64,000 bases of DNA. Origin: Corallium rubrum (taxonomy: Eukaryota; Cnidaria; Anthozoa; Scleralcyonacea; Coralliidae). This document shows, piece by piece, positions 53,989 through 63,438 of this stretch. The first letter of the stretch is position 1, and every line of letters begins with the position of its first letter. A program made the translations under genes and the position numbers. The stretch covers positions 10,199,076 through 10,263,075 of the forward strand of contig OZ036004.1 of the NCBI GenBank assembly GCA_964035015.1, written 5' to 3'. The notes under the pieces were generated by a model. It was given only the letters and a program-made list of their open reading frames with translations, did no database searches and was not told the origin of the DNA.

Positions 53989-56900
53989 CTAAAACAATAA
54001 ACATAATAAATTTTAAACAGAAATAAATTCCCAATGCAGTCAAGTAAAAAATCAGATACAGTAGTCAAAAAATAACTTTTCATGACCCAACGTTTCGACA
54101 CCCCGATCGTTATAAAGACAGCTCCTGTATTTATTCTCTTACAGAACGTTATCTATCAACTAAAGCGTACCGTAATTTCTGTATTAAGCCCCTGGGGGGC
54201 TTTTATTTTTCGAGACGTAAGGCGAGCAGCTCACTAATCTTGACGAGGTCTGGGCCAAGTTTATATGCGTTCACAGACTCGATTCTTAGGATTTCGTGGG
54301 CGATGATCTTCGGTATACGCAATGTCTACCGATCAGCGGCAGGCATTATTAAATTATACATAACTTTTATATGACATTCCACACCATTGTGCCAGATGAT
54401 TTCACTTAACATTTTAAGCATGCGACATTATTGTCAACACTCACGTCACGCGTACAAAATTGAGCCATTAAAGATGGCAACAGCCGTTATTGCTGCAAAT
54501 CAACAACCTAAAACTGCACAGATTGCCGTTCTTCACTTCAAGCAAGAGTGCTAACGTCATCACTGTTTAATGGCTCGATTTTATACGCGTGACGTCCATG
54601 TTGAGGAAAACGTCGCATGCTTAAGCTCTTTAATTGAAAATGCTTCGGACGATAACAAGTATTTTACTACTAAATAGTAAATGGTAGCAACTCGCAGCAC
54701 TTCACTTTTGATAAAAACTTCTAGTTCTAAATATATACAACAAGTCTGTTTGCGTGTTCGATTCTTTTTTACCCACAATTGGTGGAAATTTTAAGAGAAC
54801 ATAATTGAGTAGGAGAACCAAGTGAAACAACGAATCAGGGGCGACAAAAAAAAAGGTTTTGCTTTCCTCCAGTCGGTCTTGCTTCGCGTAACACGATAAC
54901 TGATACCAAATGCTCTATCGCGCTCACCTTACCTAGCCCCCTCGGCCACGTGACGTTCTAACGTATCGAAGCCTGGTTACTTAGCTGTTAACCTTGGTTA
55001 TTGCATAACCCCATTGGGGGGGGGGGGTTGGTTTAAAAGAGAAGGGGGGCTTAATACAGAAATTACGGTAAGCGCTATATATGCCATTGTCTAGAGGCTC
55101 CCACTCCAATCTCTCCATCCCATTCTCACTCCTAAAATTAAACTGAATGGAATATACTTGCTATATACTTGCTGTATTATTTTATCTTGTTTTCTTGCAT
55201 CTGTGTTGATATCACTTCTAACGTCTTAATTGTTGTCCTAAAACCTCTATTAGTTAACAATTCATCTTTAATTTATAAAAAACTATGTATAGTACAATGC
55301 AATGTGCTGTCATCACTCTCAACAATTTTGTTAGTAGTGGTGACAATGCAGTGTAGATTTGAATATCCAATGCATGAAAGAAACACAAAATTATTCTTGA
55401 GCATTTTTAACTGTGCTACTTATAACTAAATTTAAAAAAAACTAAACTAAAATATTCATACAAACAATTTTCTCTTTTTTATTACTCAAATGTTTAATAT
55501 TTAAGAAATAAAAAACGTGTCGCGTGCGATTATCGAGTTATATGCACGAGAGATGCGTGTAAAGCACGAGGCAATAGCCGAGTGTTTTACTAGCTTCTCG
55601 AGTGCATTATAACTCGATAATCGCACAGCGACTAAGTTTTTTATTTCTTTTATAAAATAATGACTTTAAATTGTCAATAAACCCAATAAAAGTAAGCAAA
55701 AAAACAGATTACCTGTCTCAGGACGAGTTTGTTACCATTTAGCGCCACGCGTGGCCCCGTACAACACGTCGGGGATTTTAGCGATGAAAATGCACTTAAA
55801 GTTGTACTGAAAACATTCTGCTGCGTTAATTACGTGATTAGACATATATCCAAGTAATTTTTGACTTTCGTTGATGATTAAATCCACATAAAATTAATCA
55901 AAAACGACAAAATCGTCGCGAAGTATCTCGTGTGCCGTGCCGTTATGGAGTTATAATGGCACGCTTGTTTGACTCAATAGCCAATCAGAGTGCGTGTTGT
56001 CGTTCATTTACTTCCGGTTATTTTATAATTGCAATTAGTATAAATTTACAAGTTTATAATGCAAATCCTCGAATTTCATTGGCTATTGGAGGAGTTTATA
56101 ATTGGTGATATAAACCTCTGGGATAAACCAATGAAAGTCATTCTTTTAAAAAAAATGACCAATGACAAAATGCGTAGTATAGCACGAACAATGATCATTA
56201 GAGCCAGCGGTTGTTCTGTTAAGCAACAATGGCGCCGAAATTATAACGGAGTATGCAAATGAAAGAAGAAATTGAACATTTAGGCGAAGCAATAAGTTCT
56301 ACAGAAAAAAACCCGGCTACAAAATGGTTAGAATGGAAATTATTAATGGTAAGAGCGTTAAATTGTTTATCTGTGTTCGTTTAAAACGAAATAACTGGAA
56401 ACAAAACACATTTCAAAATTACGCTTGCTGTTGACAAGATTTCGTGATGTAAACTATATGCTAAATTGAATGTTTCTTTCAACTTTTTGTCACTTTTACA
56501 AATCAAATGAGTGGATATATATATTGTTTCAATATTGTACATGGAAATCCATGCTAAATTATGCAAGAAAACTTTACTTTTCCATCGGTTACTGTACGGG
56601 CCAAGGAGATGTCCGAAATTACCGTTGAACGTTTGTTGTTGGCAGTTAAAAAATGTATTAAACGAGCCTCAAAGAATATGTTATGTTCGAGAATTTATTT
56701 AACTTTTGCTGGTAAATTTATACTAAAACAATTAGACAACTCGCCCTCGTTTTCTATGAGCGATATTCAACTCGGTTTCGCCTCGTTGACTATTCGCTCA
56801 TAGAAAACTCGGGCTCGTTGTCTAATTGTTAAATAGACAGTAGTCAACTCGAAAGCTTTTTGCTACTTTGACTACTGCACATTTACGTTATTGATAATTC

Positions 56901-59764
56901 CCTATTTAATATTGTAATTAATTGTATTTTTCGTAATTATGTAACTCTTTACTTTGTATCTAATCTTAATATTGTGGAATTAATAAAAATCCTATCCAAT
57001 ACTCCACTCCATCTTAACATGCATCACCCCATCGCACGCCATCTCATCTCATCTCATCTCACGTCATATCATACATTCCAATATGACTTCCATGAGTCCC
57101 ATCACATGTAACCCGACCCTTTCCCCCTAAACCCACTTATATTTCAACCTATCCCAATATAACAAGTTACAACACACCTGACCAAACAAACAAAAGTGAA
57201 CAAACCTTAAACTCTTCGTCAGATAAATACATTTCCATTTTAGATGGATCCACTCCCTCCGGTAGAGGTCTTACTCGTAGCTCAGCCAAAGTATATCGAT
57301 CTCTATAGTAACGAATTGAAAACAAAACAGAGTCCAAGTCGTGAACAGTTTCCTAGTACGGGGCTTGAAATAACGGCCGGTCAACGGACATTGTCCGGTC
57401 AGAATTGAGTATTGACCGAACAAATCCTTGGATTGCCGGTCATGTTGTCCGGACAATTCGTGTGCTTTAAAAGGAAATTTAATTTTCAGCAATAAGTAGA
57501 TGAATAAATAAAAGTGACTATTACAAAGGTTCGTTTATGGCAATATATTTGACCGGCCAAAAACGGGTCGTGTCCGAGCAAAAACATGTTTGACTGGACA
57601 CCGTGACTGGCGTCTGTCCGGCCGTTATTTCAAGCCCTGTAGTATCTTAGAAAAAAAAAAAGAGCAATGGTAGATCTTCGTCAAACTCAGATACTTAGAA
57701 AATGTTTCTGAGCCACAGAAAGAAATTGAACCTGCAACTTTCTGACAACTATAATTACACGTTCTGACCATTAGGCTACTTAGGCTGAAATAAAGAGTTA
57801 GAGGTTGCAAATTTTTATTTAACATACGTATGCACTCTTATATGTATGTACTTTAACATACGTATGTACTCAAATTTTTATTTAACATACGTATGTACTC
57901 TTATATATCGTGCATATGTACTCTTATAAAGGCACGTTTGACGTCATTTGAACACGAAAGAAATTGAGTAGTTTAAATGACGACAAACGTACCTTTATAA
58001 GAGTACATATGCACAGGAGCAGTATGTTTTATTTGTTTTATAAAATAATAATAAGAAAAGTCAAGCTAAAAGTAAGGTAGTTTTGGAATTTGGCGGGCTT
58101 TTCTGGCCAGCTGACGCCATTCTACGCCATTTTACGTCATTCATGATCTCTGTTCTCTTATAAATGCACGGAGCACAACCAATCAGATCGTGCGTAGAGG
58201 GCACCTTATTTTATAAAGACGTATATGACTCGTTCCTCGTCGTTATTTTAGTGCAGTGATTAAACCATATCATACATCATGCCTGTAGTGACGTCATGCC
58301 ACCCCACCCCACCCCCATGTAATACAATAGACATCTCACTAATGATAGACTAAGATGCGTGCATCGTATTAACGGAGTGACAACATTACAATGCCTAATA
58401 TAACAAACCTGGATAATTTGGCAAGTAAGTCTGGTAAAGATGCCTTTCTACCATCCACTTTTCCATTCTAAAGGTAAGATACGACAGATCGTCACAATGT
58501 CATATAGAGACAACAGATCATCAAAGTAGTTTTGGTGTGGTGTGGTGTGGTGTGGTGTGGTATGGTATATGGTATATGATATAGCATATGGTATAGTATA
58601 TAGTGGTATAGTATAGTATAGTATAGTATAGTATAGTATAGTGTAGTGTAGTGTAGTGTAGTGTAGTGTAGTGTGGTGTGGTGTGGTGTGGTGTGGTGTG
58701 GTGTGGTGTGGTATGGTATATGGTATATGATATAGCATATGGTATAGTATATAGTGGTATAGTATAGTATAGTATAGTGTAGTGTAGTGTAGTGTAGTGT
58801 AGTGTGGTGTGGTGTGGTGTGGTGTGGTGTGGTGTGGTGTGGTGTAGTGTAGTGTGGTGTGGTGTGGTATGGTGTGTGGTGTGGTGGGATGTGGTGGGAT
58901 GTGGTGGGATGTGGTGGGATGTGGTGGGATGTGGTGTGGTGTGATGTGGTGTGGTGGGTGTGGTGGGATGTGGTGTGGTGTGATGTGGTGTGGTGTGGTG
59001 GGTGTGGTGTGGTGTTGTGTGGTGTGGTGTGATGTGGTGTGGTGGGTGTGGTATGGTGCGGTGTGGTATGGTATGGTGTGGTGCGGTATGGTATGGCATG
59101 GTGTGGTATGATATGGTATAGATCTTATAAAAAAGGAAATTAACACCAAGTACCTCGAGGTTGAGTCGTGTGACATCAGGATGATCTTCCCAGAAAGGGA
59201 AGAAAGCACGAAATTCGACAGGTTCCAAACCTGCATTCACCACGTACGACTTGGACATCTGACGACCAACAACTGAAAATCACATCGCGAAAATATTTAC
59301 ATATCTTATTTATATATTACATAAATATTTTCAAACTAAATAACCACTGAGCTATACTGAGACTCAGGTAGCAAAGCTGCAAGACCTTGTGAGAACCAGT
59401 GATACACTCTAACCATTGAGCTACTATTAGACTTAGGTGGCAGACCAAGGTTATTTCAAGTATTTAAGTACTGGTGTCGAGAATATGTTTTTGAGTCTAA
59501 CGAGTACTTGTTGTGCGACAAGAAATTATCGTCTGGAAAACTTAAGATTTCTCTTGAATACTAAGAGCTTGAATAGCAATTCGAGTCCTTTCTACATCGG
59601 GCTATATAGACACTCGGCTTCACCTCGTATACCTATAAATACCCGATACAGAACTCAGTGGCGTAACGGAGGAAGATGGGGCCCTTAGGCATATTTGGTA
59701 TACATGTGTTTTTAGATGAAGAGAAGATTTATTACTTATATAGTCTTTTTACTTTATATAATAT

Positions 59765-59857
<93 letters not shown>

Positions 59858-62731
59858 AGAAACCAAATTAAACTATTTCGTTTTGCATTTATCAATTGAA
59901 AGGTAAAGAACTTCATGTAATAAAAAGCCAACAGGCTCGCACCCAGGACTTTTGTTGTTGTCAAGCTAAAGAACTCAGTTGCCATTCTCGATGGAGTCAT
60001 GGAGGCCAAATTTTTTAGCTCTCAATAAATTTAATCTTGCTGTTAAATGTTAACCTGCATTTTTTATGTTCAGTCGTTATAATACCGTATTCTAATTTTG
60101 GCGGGGGTGGGGCTGCGGTGAGCTGGGGCCTCTCGGGGCCCCCAACTGTCGGGGGCCCTTAGTTCTCGCCCTAACCCTACCTAATGTGCGTTACGCTACT
60201 GACAGAACTGCCACTCAATTTGTAAACAGTACCTCAAAAACTCATTAATAATTAATTCATGAGGAAAACACAAAGGAAAATCATGACCGTGACGTGTCTC
60301 TATATGTGATAGAGACACGCTCGCTATTTTCGATAAACTTTTTCTTCGATTTTGCGGCTCAGACAACTTCAATTTTCAAAATTGATTTCTATATGAGCTT
60401 ATTATATGGATAGTTTTTGAAGCCATTTTAAACATTCGCAGTACGTGTTTTATCAGATCTAAAACACTTGGCTATATCGCCTCGTGTTTTAAATCCGATA
60501 AAAACACTGCTGCTCATGTTTTAAATAGTACTTAAAGGAGCAGTGTCACTCGCAAAGCCCACGCAATAATCACGCACCAACTTGAAAAACTACAGCCTGT
60601 AGGTTTTCAAGTTTGTTGATCCAAGATGGCGGCTGCACTTGGCGGAGCGTATGGTGGAAGACGCGATAATTCAGGCCGAAAGAGAAAACACGAGGGATCA
60701 AATGGTTCCCAGAAAGCCTGGAATAGTCAGCACAAACGTATTTACTTATCACTGACTATATTTGAGTTATGGAAAGATGCTAAAACCGTAGCTGGATATG
60801 GTTCATGTAGCGATAGCGACTTCGCAGCCCATCTGCTCTCATTGGAATACCGTAGAAGGTAAATATCATTTGATTCATTTCTCTGGTTTCTTGTCCGATT
60901 TAGACCTATTTTCAACATTTTCCGAAGTTATTTCTATGTGCGCAAAAAAGATGCGCAAATGGTGACACTGCTCCTTTAAACATAAGTTTACATAACTCAT
61001 TACTAACCGTCAGCGTACGACTGTATGGTTTGCATTGCCAATCTTCTGTCTCTATGCCACCTAAACTCAGCAGAACCAGTTGTAGTTGCGGAATCAGACT
61101 CTTCTGGATTAACAGGCCACCATCCTTGCCAAAGATACATCTCGTATACGGTATCCACGAGGAACAAAGCTGATTGTCGAAGAAAGAAAGTCGTTTAAAA
61201 CCAAAAACGTTTAAAGTGTATATGAAATGAAAATTAAGTTTATCCATATCTTACTTCATTCTTGAGATATTACTATTTGTTGATATGTAAATGAGCACAC
61301 TGCATACATCGCATTGTATAATGAGTTGTTGGAAAATTAGGAATATTGTTGAAGTTATCGAACAAAGTCACACGAAACTGGGCATGTAGGTGTATTTGTC
61401 TCATGACTTTAAACAAACACAGGTTCAAGCGATTTAACAGATTAATATGAATGATATGCACGATTTCTGTGTGATCATTTACACATCAAACAAATAGTAA
61501 GATCTCAAGAACGAAGTAAGATATGGAAAAACTGTAGATGATGTTACTTTACAATATCAAGAGTTCTTCCAAATTAGACAAACTTAATTTTCATTTCATA
61601 TACACTTTAAATAAATAAGTCAAATACTATACTGGCATGGGTCTCGAAGCTTACCTGGTTGGGATGCGTCGTAAAGTTCGGATTGCCTGAAAGGATAAGG
61701 TGAGACGAGCTCTCCTCTGGTAGGATTAGGAATCTCCTTGGCAATAAATGGTCCTTCGGTGCTTGTAAAGTTGAACAACCTCACACGATTATCACATTTA
61801 CGATTACCTTTTAAGAGGAGAAGAAAAATATAATTGCAAAAAGTTGTAATAACAGCCATGCGACATAGCTAGACACATTTGTAAAAGTCGCTTGTCTAGG
61901 TTAGTTTATAACATAGATTTAATAACGGAAACGTTTCTGAGTGGATGTCGAGCGTGCTCCATTTCTCCATAGAGAACGGCAAAAAGCGCTGTAAAAAACA
62001 GGAGAAAAAACGCGGGGGAAAAACGCGAGGAAAAGCGCGGGAAAAAGTACAGAAAAAAGCGCGGGGAAATATTTTCGGAAAAAAGAAGAAAAACACTGGA
62101 ACAAACTATCAATTAGTCTGTGGCAACATTTAAGAATTATGAAGGCTTTGGACAGAAACACTTCTTGTGAATTCGTTGAATTCAAGGTGTGTTTATCATT
62201 ATTTTGAGTCTTATTCTAAGACTAAGTTACATTAGTAGAAACTTACTAGTATTCTATTGCAAATGCTGCAATCTGATTGGCTACTCTACTCGATATCTAT
62301 TCGTCAATAGATAGCGGGTAGCAAATTCAGTACCAGTCCTCGCGCGGCCATGCAGTAAAACAACATGGAGGACACGAGGAGTGAAAGATTGTTTTGCCTT
62401 GGTTTTCACACAGAAACAATGGTTATGCTTCGTTTTTTGAAATAATTTGGAAGAACTAAGGTACACAAGTTAGTTTCTACTAAAACAATTAGATTATTCG
62501 CTCTCAATTTCTATGAGATGATAGTTGACGCTCCGCTCTCGTCAACTATTCACTCATAGAAATTTCGAGCTCATAATCTAATTGTTAAATAGAAATGGCT
62601 CTATTTTCTTACATTGAATTAAGGATCCATAATCGTTCCTGCCGTCAAGAGCTTCCCAGAACAAGCTTCCTTCGTTGCCTTCTTCCAGCTCAACGATGTC
62701 TAACTCCTTTATGTCGAACATGTCTTTAAAC
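53902..62731 (-). CDS. SVIL: Supervillin-like protein, C-terminal exons (5' part beyond window)
   Basis: Supervillin is a gelsolin/villin-superfamily actin and myosin II regulator at the cell cortex. Seven consecutive minus-strand exons are supported: 62613-62731, 61655-61807, 61008-61169, 59154-59272, 58409-58467, 57206-57302 and 53902-53988. All are GT..AG with agreeing phases, giving 264 residues plus one base of the preceding codon. Order in protein: gelsolin-like stretch with [12 protein letters not shown] and [11 protein letters not shown], then [45 protein letters not shown], and a villin-type headpiece ([35 protein letters not shown], stop). [15 protein letters not shown] and the headpiece spacing favour supervillin over villin. 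The introns are stuffed with MITEs, palindromes and microsatellites. The upstream exons must lie right of 64000. Confidence 0.9.
54418..54620. mobile_element. MITE with TTAA target sites and long TIRs
   Basis: 203 bp. GCATGCGAC.. ends form inverted repeats of about 55 bp with scattered mismatches (ACGTCACGCGTA, GAGCCATTAAA shared). TTAA lies outside both ends (54414-54417 and 54621-54624). In the last supervillin intron. Confidence 0.8.
54625..55502. other. Supervillin last intron, nothing recognised
   Basis: AT-rich sequence with a G-run near 55016-55028. The GGGGGCTT..AATACAGAAATTACGGTA segment at 55045-55072 is related in inverse to TACCGTAATTTCTGTATTAA at 54169-54188, suggesting the ends of a decayed element spanning about 54169-55072. 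Confidence 0.5.
55503..55649. repeat. 147-bp palindrome with GGC..GCC centre
   Basis: The arms AAGAAATAAAAAAC / GTTTTTTATTTCTT and GCGATTATCGAGTTATA and its partner pair inversely around GCACGAGGCAATAGCCGAGTG. No coding content. Confidence 0.85.
55650..56726. other. Supervillin last intron, unclassified
   Basis: I see no gene or clear element boundaries here. Some direct and inverse short matches (CCAATGA.. and GTTTATAATTG) near 56080-56160 may be traces of small transposons. Confidence 0.45.
56727..56830. repeat. 104-bp palindrome, AACAATTAGA family
   Basis: The arms AACAATTAGACAAC and TTCTATGAGCG are inverted around CAACTCGGTTTCGCCTCGTTG. It shares its outer arm and inner TTCTATGAG with the palindrome at 62484-62586, so the two are copies of one family. 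Confidence 0.88.
57206..57302 (-). CDS. SVIL: Supervillin exon, first half of headpiece
   Basis: Reads [16 protein letters not shown] then [14 protein letters not shown], the conserved headpiece entry. Acceptor CTATAG ends at 57303; donor AAG|GTTTGT follows 57206. Confidence 0.92.
57354..57638. mobile_element. hAT-like MITE
   Basis: The ends GGGCTTGAAATAACGGCCGG and the inverted CCGGCCGTTATTTCAAGCCC match, with more CCGG-rich pairing inside. Flanking bases share only TAGTA, so the target duplication is degraded. The terminus resembles known hAT ends. Confidence 0.7.
57660..57790 (-). mobile_element. tRNA-derived SINE, diverged copy
   Basis: Minus strand: AGTAGCCTAATGGTCAGAA (A-box-like), GTTGCAGGTTCAATTTC (B-box-like), then a tail with TGGCTCAGAAACATTTTCT and GACGAAGATCTACCA. 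This is the same layout as at 62862-63030. Confidence 0.65.
57910..58014. repeat. 105-bp palindrome
   Basis: GTGCATATGTACTCTTATAA and its inverse enclose GCACGTTTGACGTCATTT and its near-inverse. The centre is AT-rich, without the CTCGGC motif. TACGTATG motifs repeat just left of it (57824-57900). Confidence 0.8.
58409..58467 (-). CDS. SVIL: Supervillin small linker exon
   Basis: 59 bp: [19 protein letters not shown] plus two bases, completed by the next exon to Arg. Acceptor TTTAG ends at 58468; donor CCAG|GTTTGT follows 58409. Small, but the phase fits both neighbours. Confidence 0.8.
58528..59115. repeat. GGTGT/GGTAT microsatellite block in a supervillin intron
   Basis: (GGTGT)n, (AGTAT)n and GGTATATGATATAGCAT blocks. 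A composite block of about 150 bp occurs twice (from about 58558 and 58710). Long His/Thr-rich ORFs on the minus strand are repeat translations. Confidence 0.93.
59154..59272 (-). CDS. SVIL: Supervillin exon, last gelsolin-like repeat
   Basis: Reads [20 protein letters not shown], then [19 protein letters not shown]. Acceptor TTTTCAG ends at 59273; donor GAG|GTACTT follows 59154. Confidence 0.92.
59340..59440 (-). mobile_element. tRNA-like SINE fragment
   Basis: The minus strand contains TAGCTCAATGGTTAGAGTGT (A box) and further on TATAGCTCAGTGGTTA. No clear B box, so only a fragment. Confidence 0.5.
59596..59647. repeat. 52-bp palindrome with CTCGGCTTCACCTCG centre
   Basis: ATCGGGCTATATAGAC pairs loosely with GTATACCTATAAATACCCGAT around ACTCGGCTTCACCTCG. 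It lies directly left of a hAT MITE. Confidence 0.75.
59656..60201. mobile_element. hAT MITE with internal (TA)n tract
   Basis: The ends CAGTGGCGTAACG / CGTTACGCTACTG are inverted. The 8-bp target duplication ACAGAACT flanks them (59648-59655 and 60202-60209). It contains a (TA)n run at about 59757-59855 and GGGGCCC-type blocks. No transposase. Confidence 0.9.
60304..60531. repeat. Dispersed repeat with palindrome, longer form
   Basis: Matches 44332-44509 over most of its length but carries 44 extra bases in the centre of its palindrome (60427-60523), including CACTTGGCTATATCGCCTCG. Confidence 0.85.
60536..60975 (+). mobile_element. TTAA-type transposon derivative with an N-terminal coding exon
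   Basis: 440 bp. The ends AGGAGCAGTGTCAC / GTGACACTGCTCCT are inverted and flanked by TTAA (60532-60535 and 60976-60979), as in piggyBac and Kolobok elements. The interior keeps a coding exon and loses the rest. Confidence 0.8.
60626..60862 (+). pseudogene. Leftover first exon of a transposon-encoded protein
   Basis: 79-codon ORF with good start context (CCAAGATGGCGG). It opens with a Gly/Arg/Lys-rich stretch ([12 protein letters not shown]), then [18 protein letters not shown] and [24 protein letters not shown] at the end looks like a splice donor, so it is probably exon 1 of a longer autonomous protein. The TTAA inverted-repeat element around it makes a host gene less likely. I do not know its function. 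Confidence 0.6.
61008..61169 (-). CDS. SVIL: Supervillin exon with LWQGWWP motif
   Basis: Reads [18 protein letters not shown], then [18 protein letters not shown]. Acceptor AATCAG ends at 61170; donor GACG|GTTAGT follows 61008. The tryptophan-rich motif is strongly conserved in supervillins. Confidence 0.93.
61655..61807 (-). CDS. SVIL: Supervillin exon
   Basis: Reads [17 protein letters not shown], then [13 protein letters not shown]. Acceptor TTAAAAG ends at 61808; donor CCAG|GTAAGC follows 61655. Confidence 0.9.
61808..62483. other. Supervillin intron, repeats only
   Basis: Between two supervillin exons. 61975-62060 is rich in GCGCGGGAAAAA-like units. 62220-62290 and 62440-62480 share AGTAGAAACTTACTAG-type sequence in inverted form, so a decayed element may surround the palindrome at 62484. 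No gene. Confidence 0.5.
62484..62586. repeat. 103-bp palindrome, AACAATTAGA family
   Basis: AACAATTAGATTAT and TTTCTATGAG arms are inverted around TAGTTGACGCTCCGCTCTCG. Second copy of the family at 56727-56830. Confidence 0.87.
62613..62731 (-). CDS. SVIL: Supervillin exon, first in window
   Basis: Reads [18 protein letters not shown], then [18 protein letters not shown]. Acceptor GTTTTAG ends at 62732; donor CAAT|GTAAGA follows 62613. Its partner exon lies beyond the window. Confidence 0.87.
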
Positions 62732-62861
62732 CTAAAACACAATAAAAACGGGAAAAATGGAAAAAATAACCCACAAACGTTTAAAAACCTAAGAAAGAAT
62801 TAAAAAAATAATTGAAAAATAACAACCATAACTATTCACTATATACAACTATATACAGACG

Positions 62862-63030
62862 TTTGGTGGACGTTCGTCACGCTCAATTACTCAGAAAATA
62901 TTTCTGAACCTGGATCTGTGGCTCAATGGTTAGAGCGTCAAACCGGTCATTAGAAGGTTGCACGTTCGAACCCTGTCTGGGGTCTCAGAAATCTTTTCTG
63001 AGTAATTGAGCTCCACGAACGTCCACCAAA
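62862..63030 (+). mobile_element. tRNA-derived SINE inside a 43-bp inverted repeat
   Basis: The middle (about 62912-62986) has TGTGGCTCAATGGTTAGAG (A box) and GTTCGAACCCTG (B box). Both sides carry TTTGGTGGACGTTCGT.. and GCTCAATTACTCAGAAAA in opposite orientation (62862-62905 and 62987-63029). In the copy at 42143-42240 only the 3' side is present, so the left arm is an inverted copy of the SINE tail. Confidence 0.75.
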
Positions 63031-63089
63031 TACACTAAGCTCGCAAAAGTACACGCGTAAAAACGCACAAGTTGTTCACGGTTGTTAAC

Positions 63090-63438
63090 AGGCGTGAACA
63101 GTGTTGTGATGCTCGCCGTGAACAATGTTGTGCTGCTCGCCGTGAACAATGTTGTGCTGCTCGCCGTGAACAATGTTGTGATGCTCGCCGTGAACAATGT
63201 TGTGCTGCTCGCCGTGAACAATGTTGTGCTGCTCGCCGTGAACAATATTGTCCTGCTCGCCGTGAACAATGTTGTGCTGCTCGCCGTGAACAATGTTGTG
63301 CTGCTCGCCGTGAACAATGTTGGGCTGCTCGCCGTGAACAATGTTGTGCTGCTCGCCGTGAACAATGTTGTGCTGCTCGCCGTGAACAATGTTGTGCTGC
63401 TCGCCGTGAACAGTGTTGTGCTGCTCACCGTGAACAAG
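63090..63438. repeat. 24-bp minisatellite
   Basis: About 14 units of 24 bp containing GTGAACAATGTTGTGCTGCT followed by CGCC, with few changes. The unit is a multiple of three, hence open frames in both directions. Confidence 0.95.

Noticed and set aside
58448-59258. Two overlapping His/Thr/Pro ORFs of about 250 codons on the minus strand
   Set aside because: They read through the GGTGT repeat. Only the short end sequences in one of them are real supervillin exon.
62912-62986. Functional tRNA gene
   Set aside because: A and B boxes are present, but the acceptor stem does not pair convincingly and the unit shares its tail with other SINE copies.
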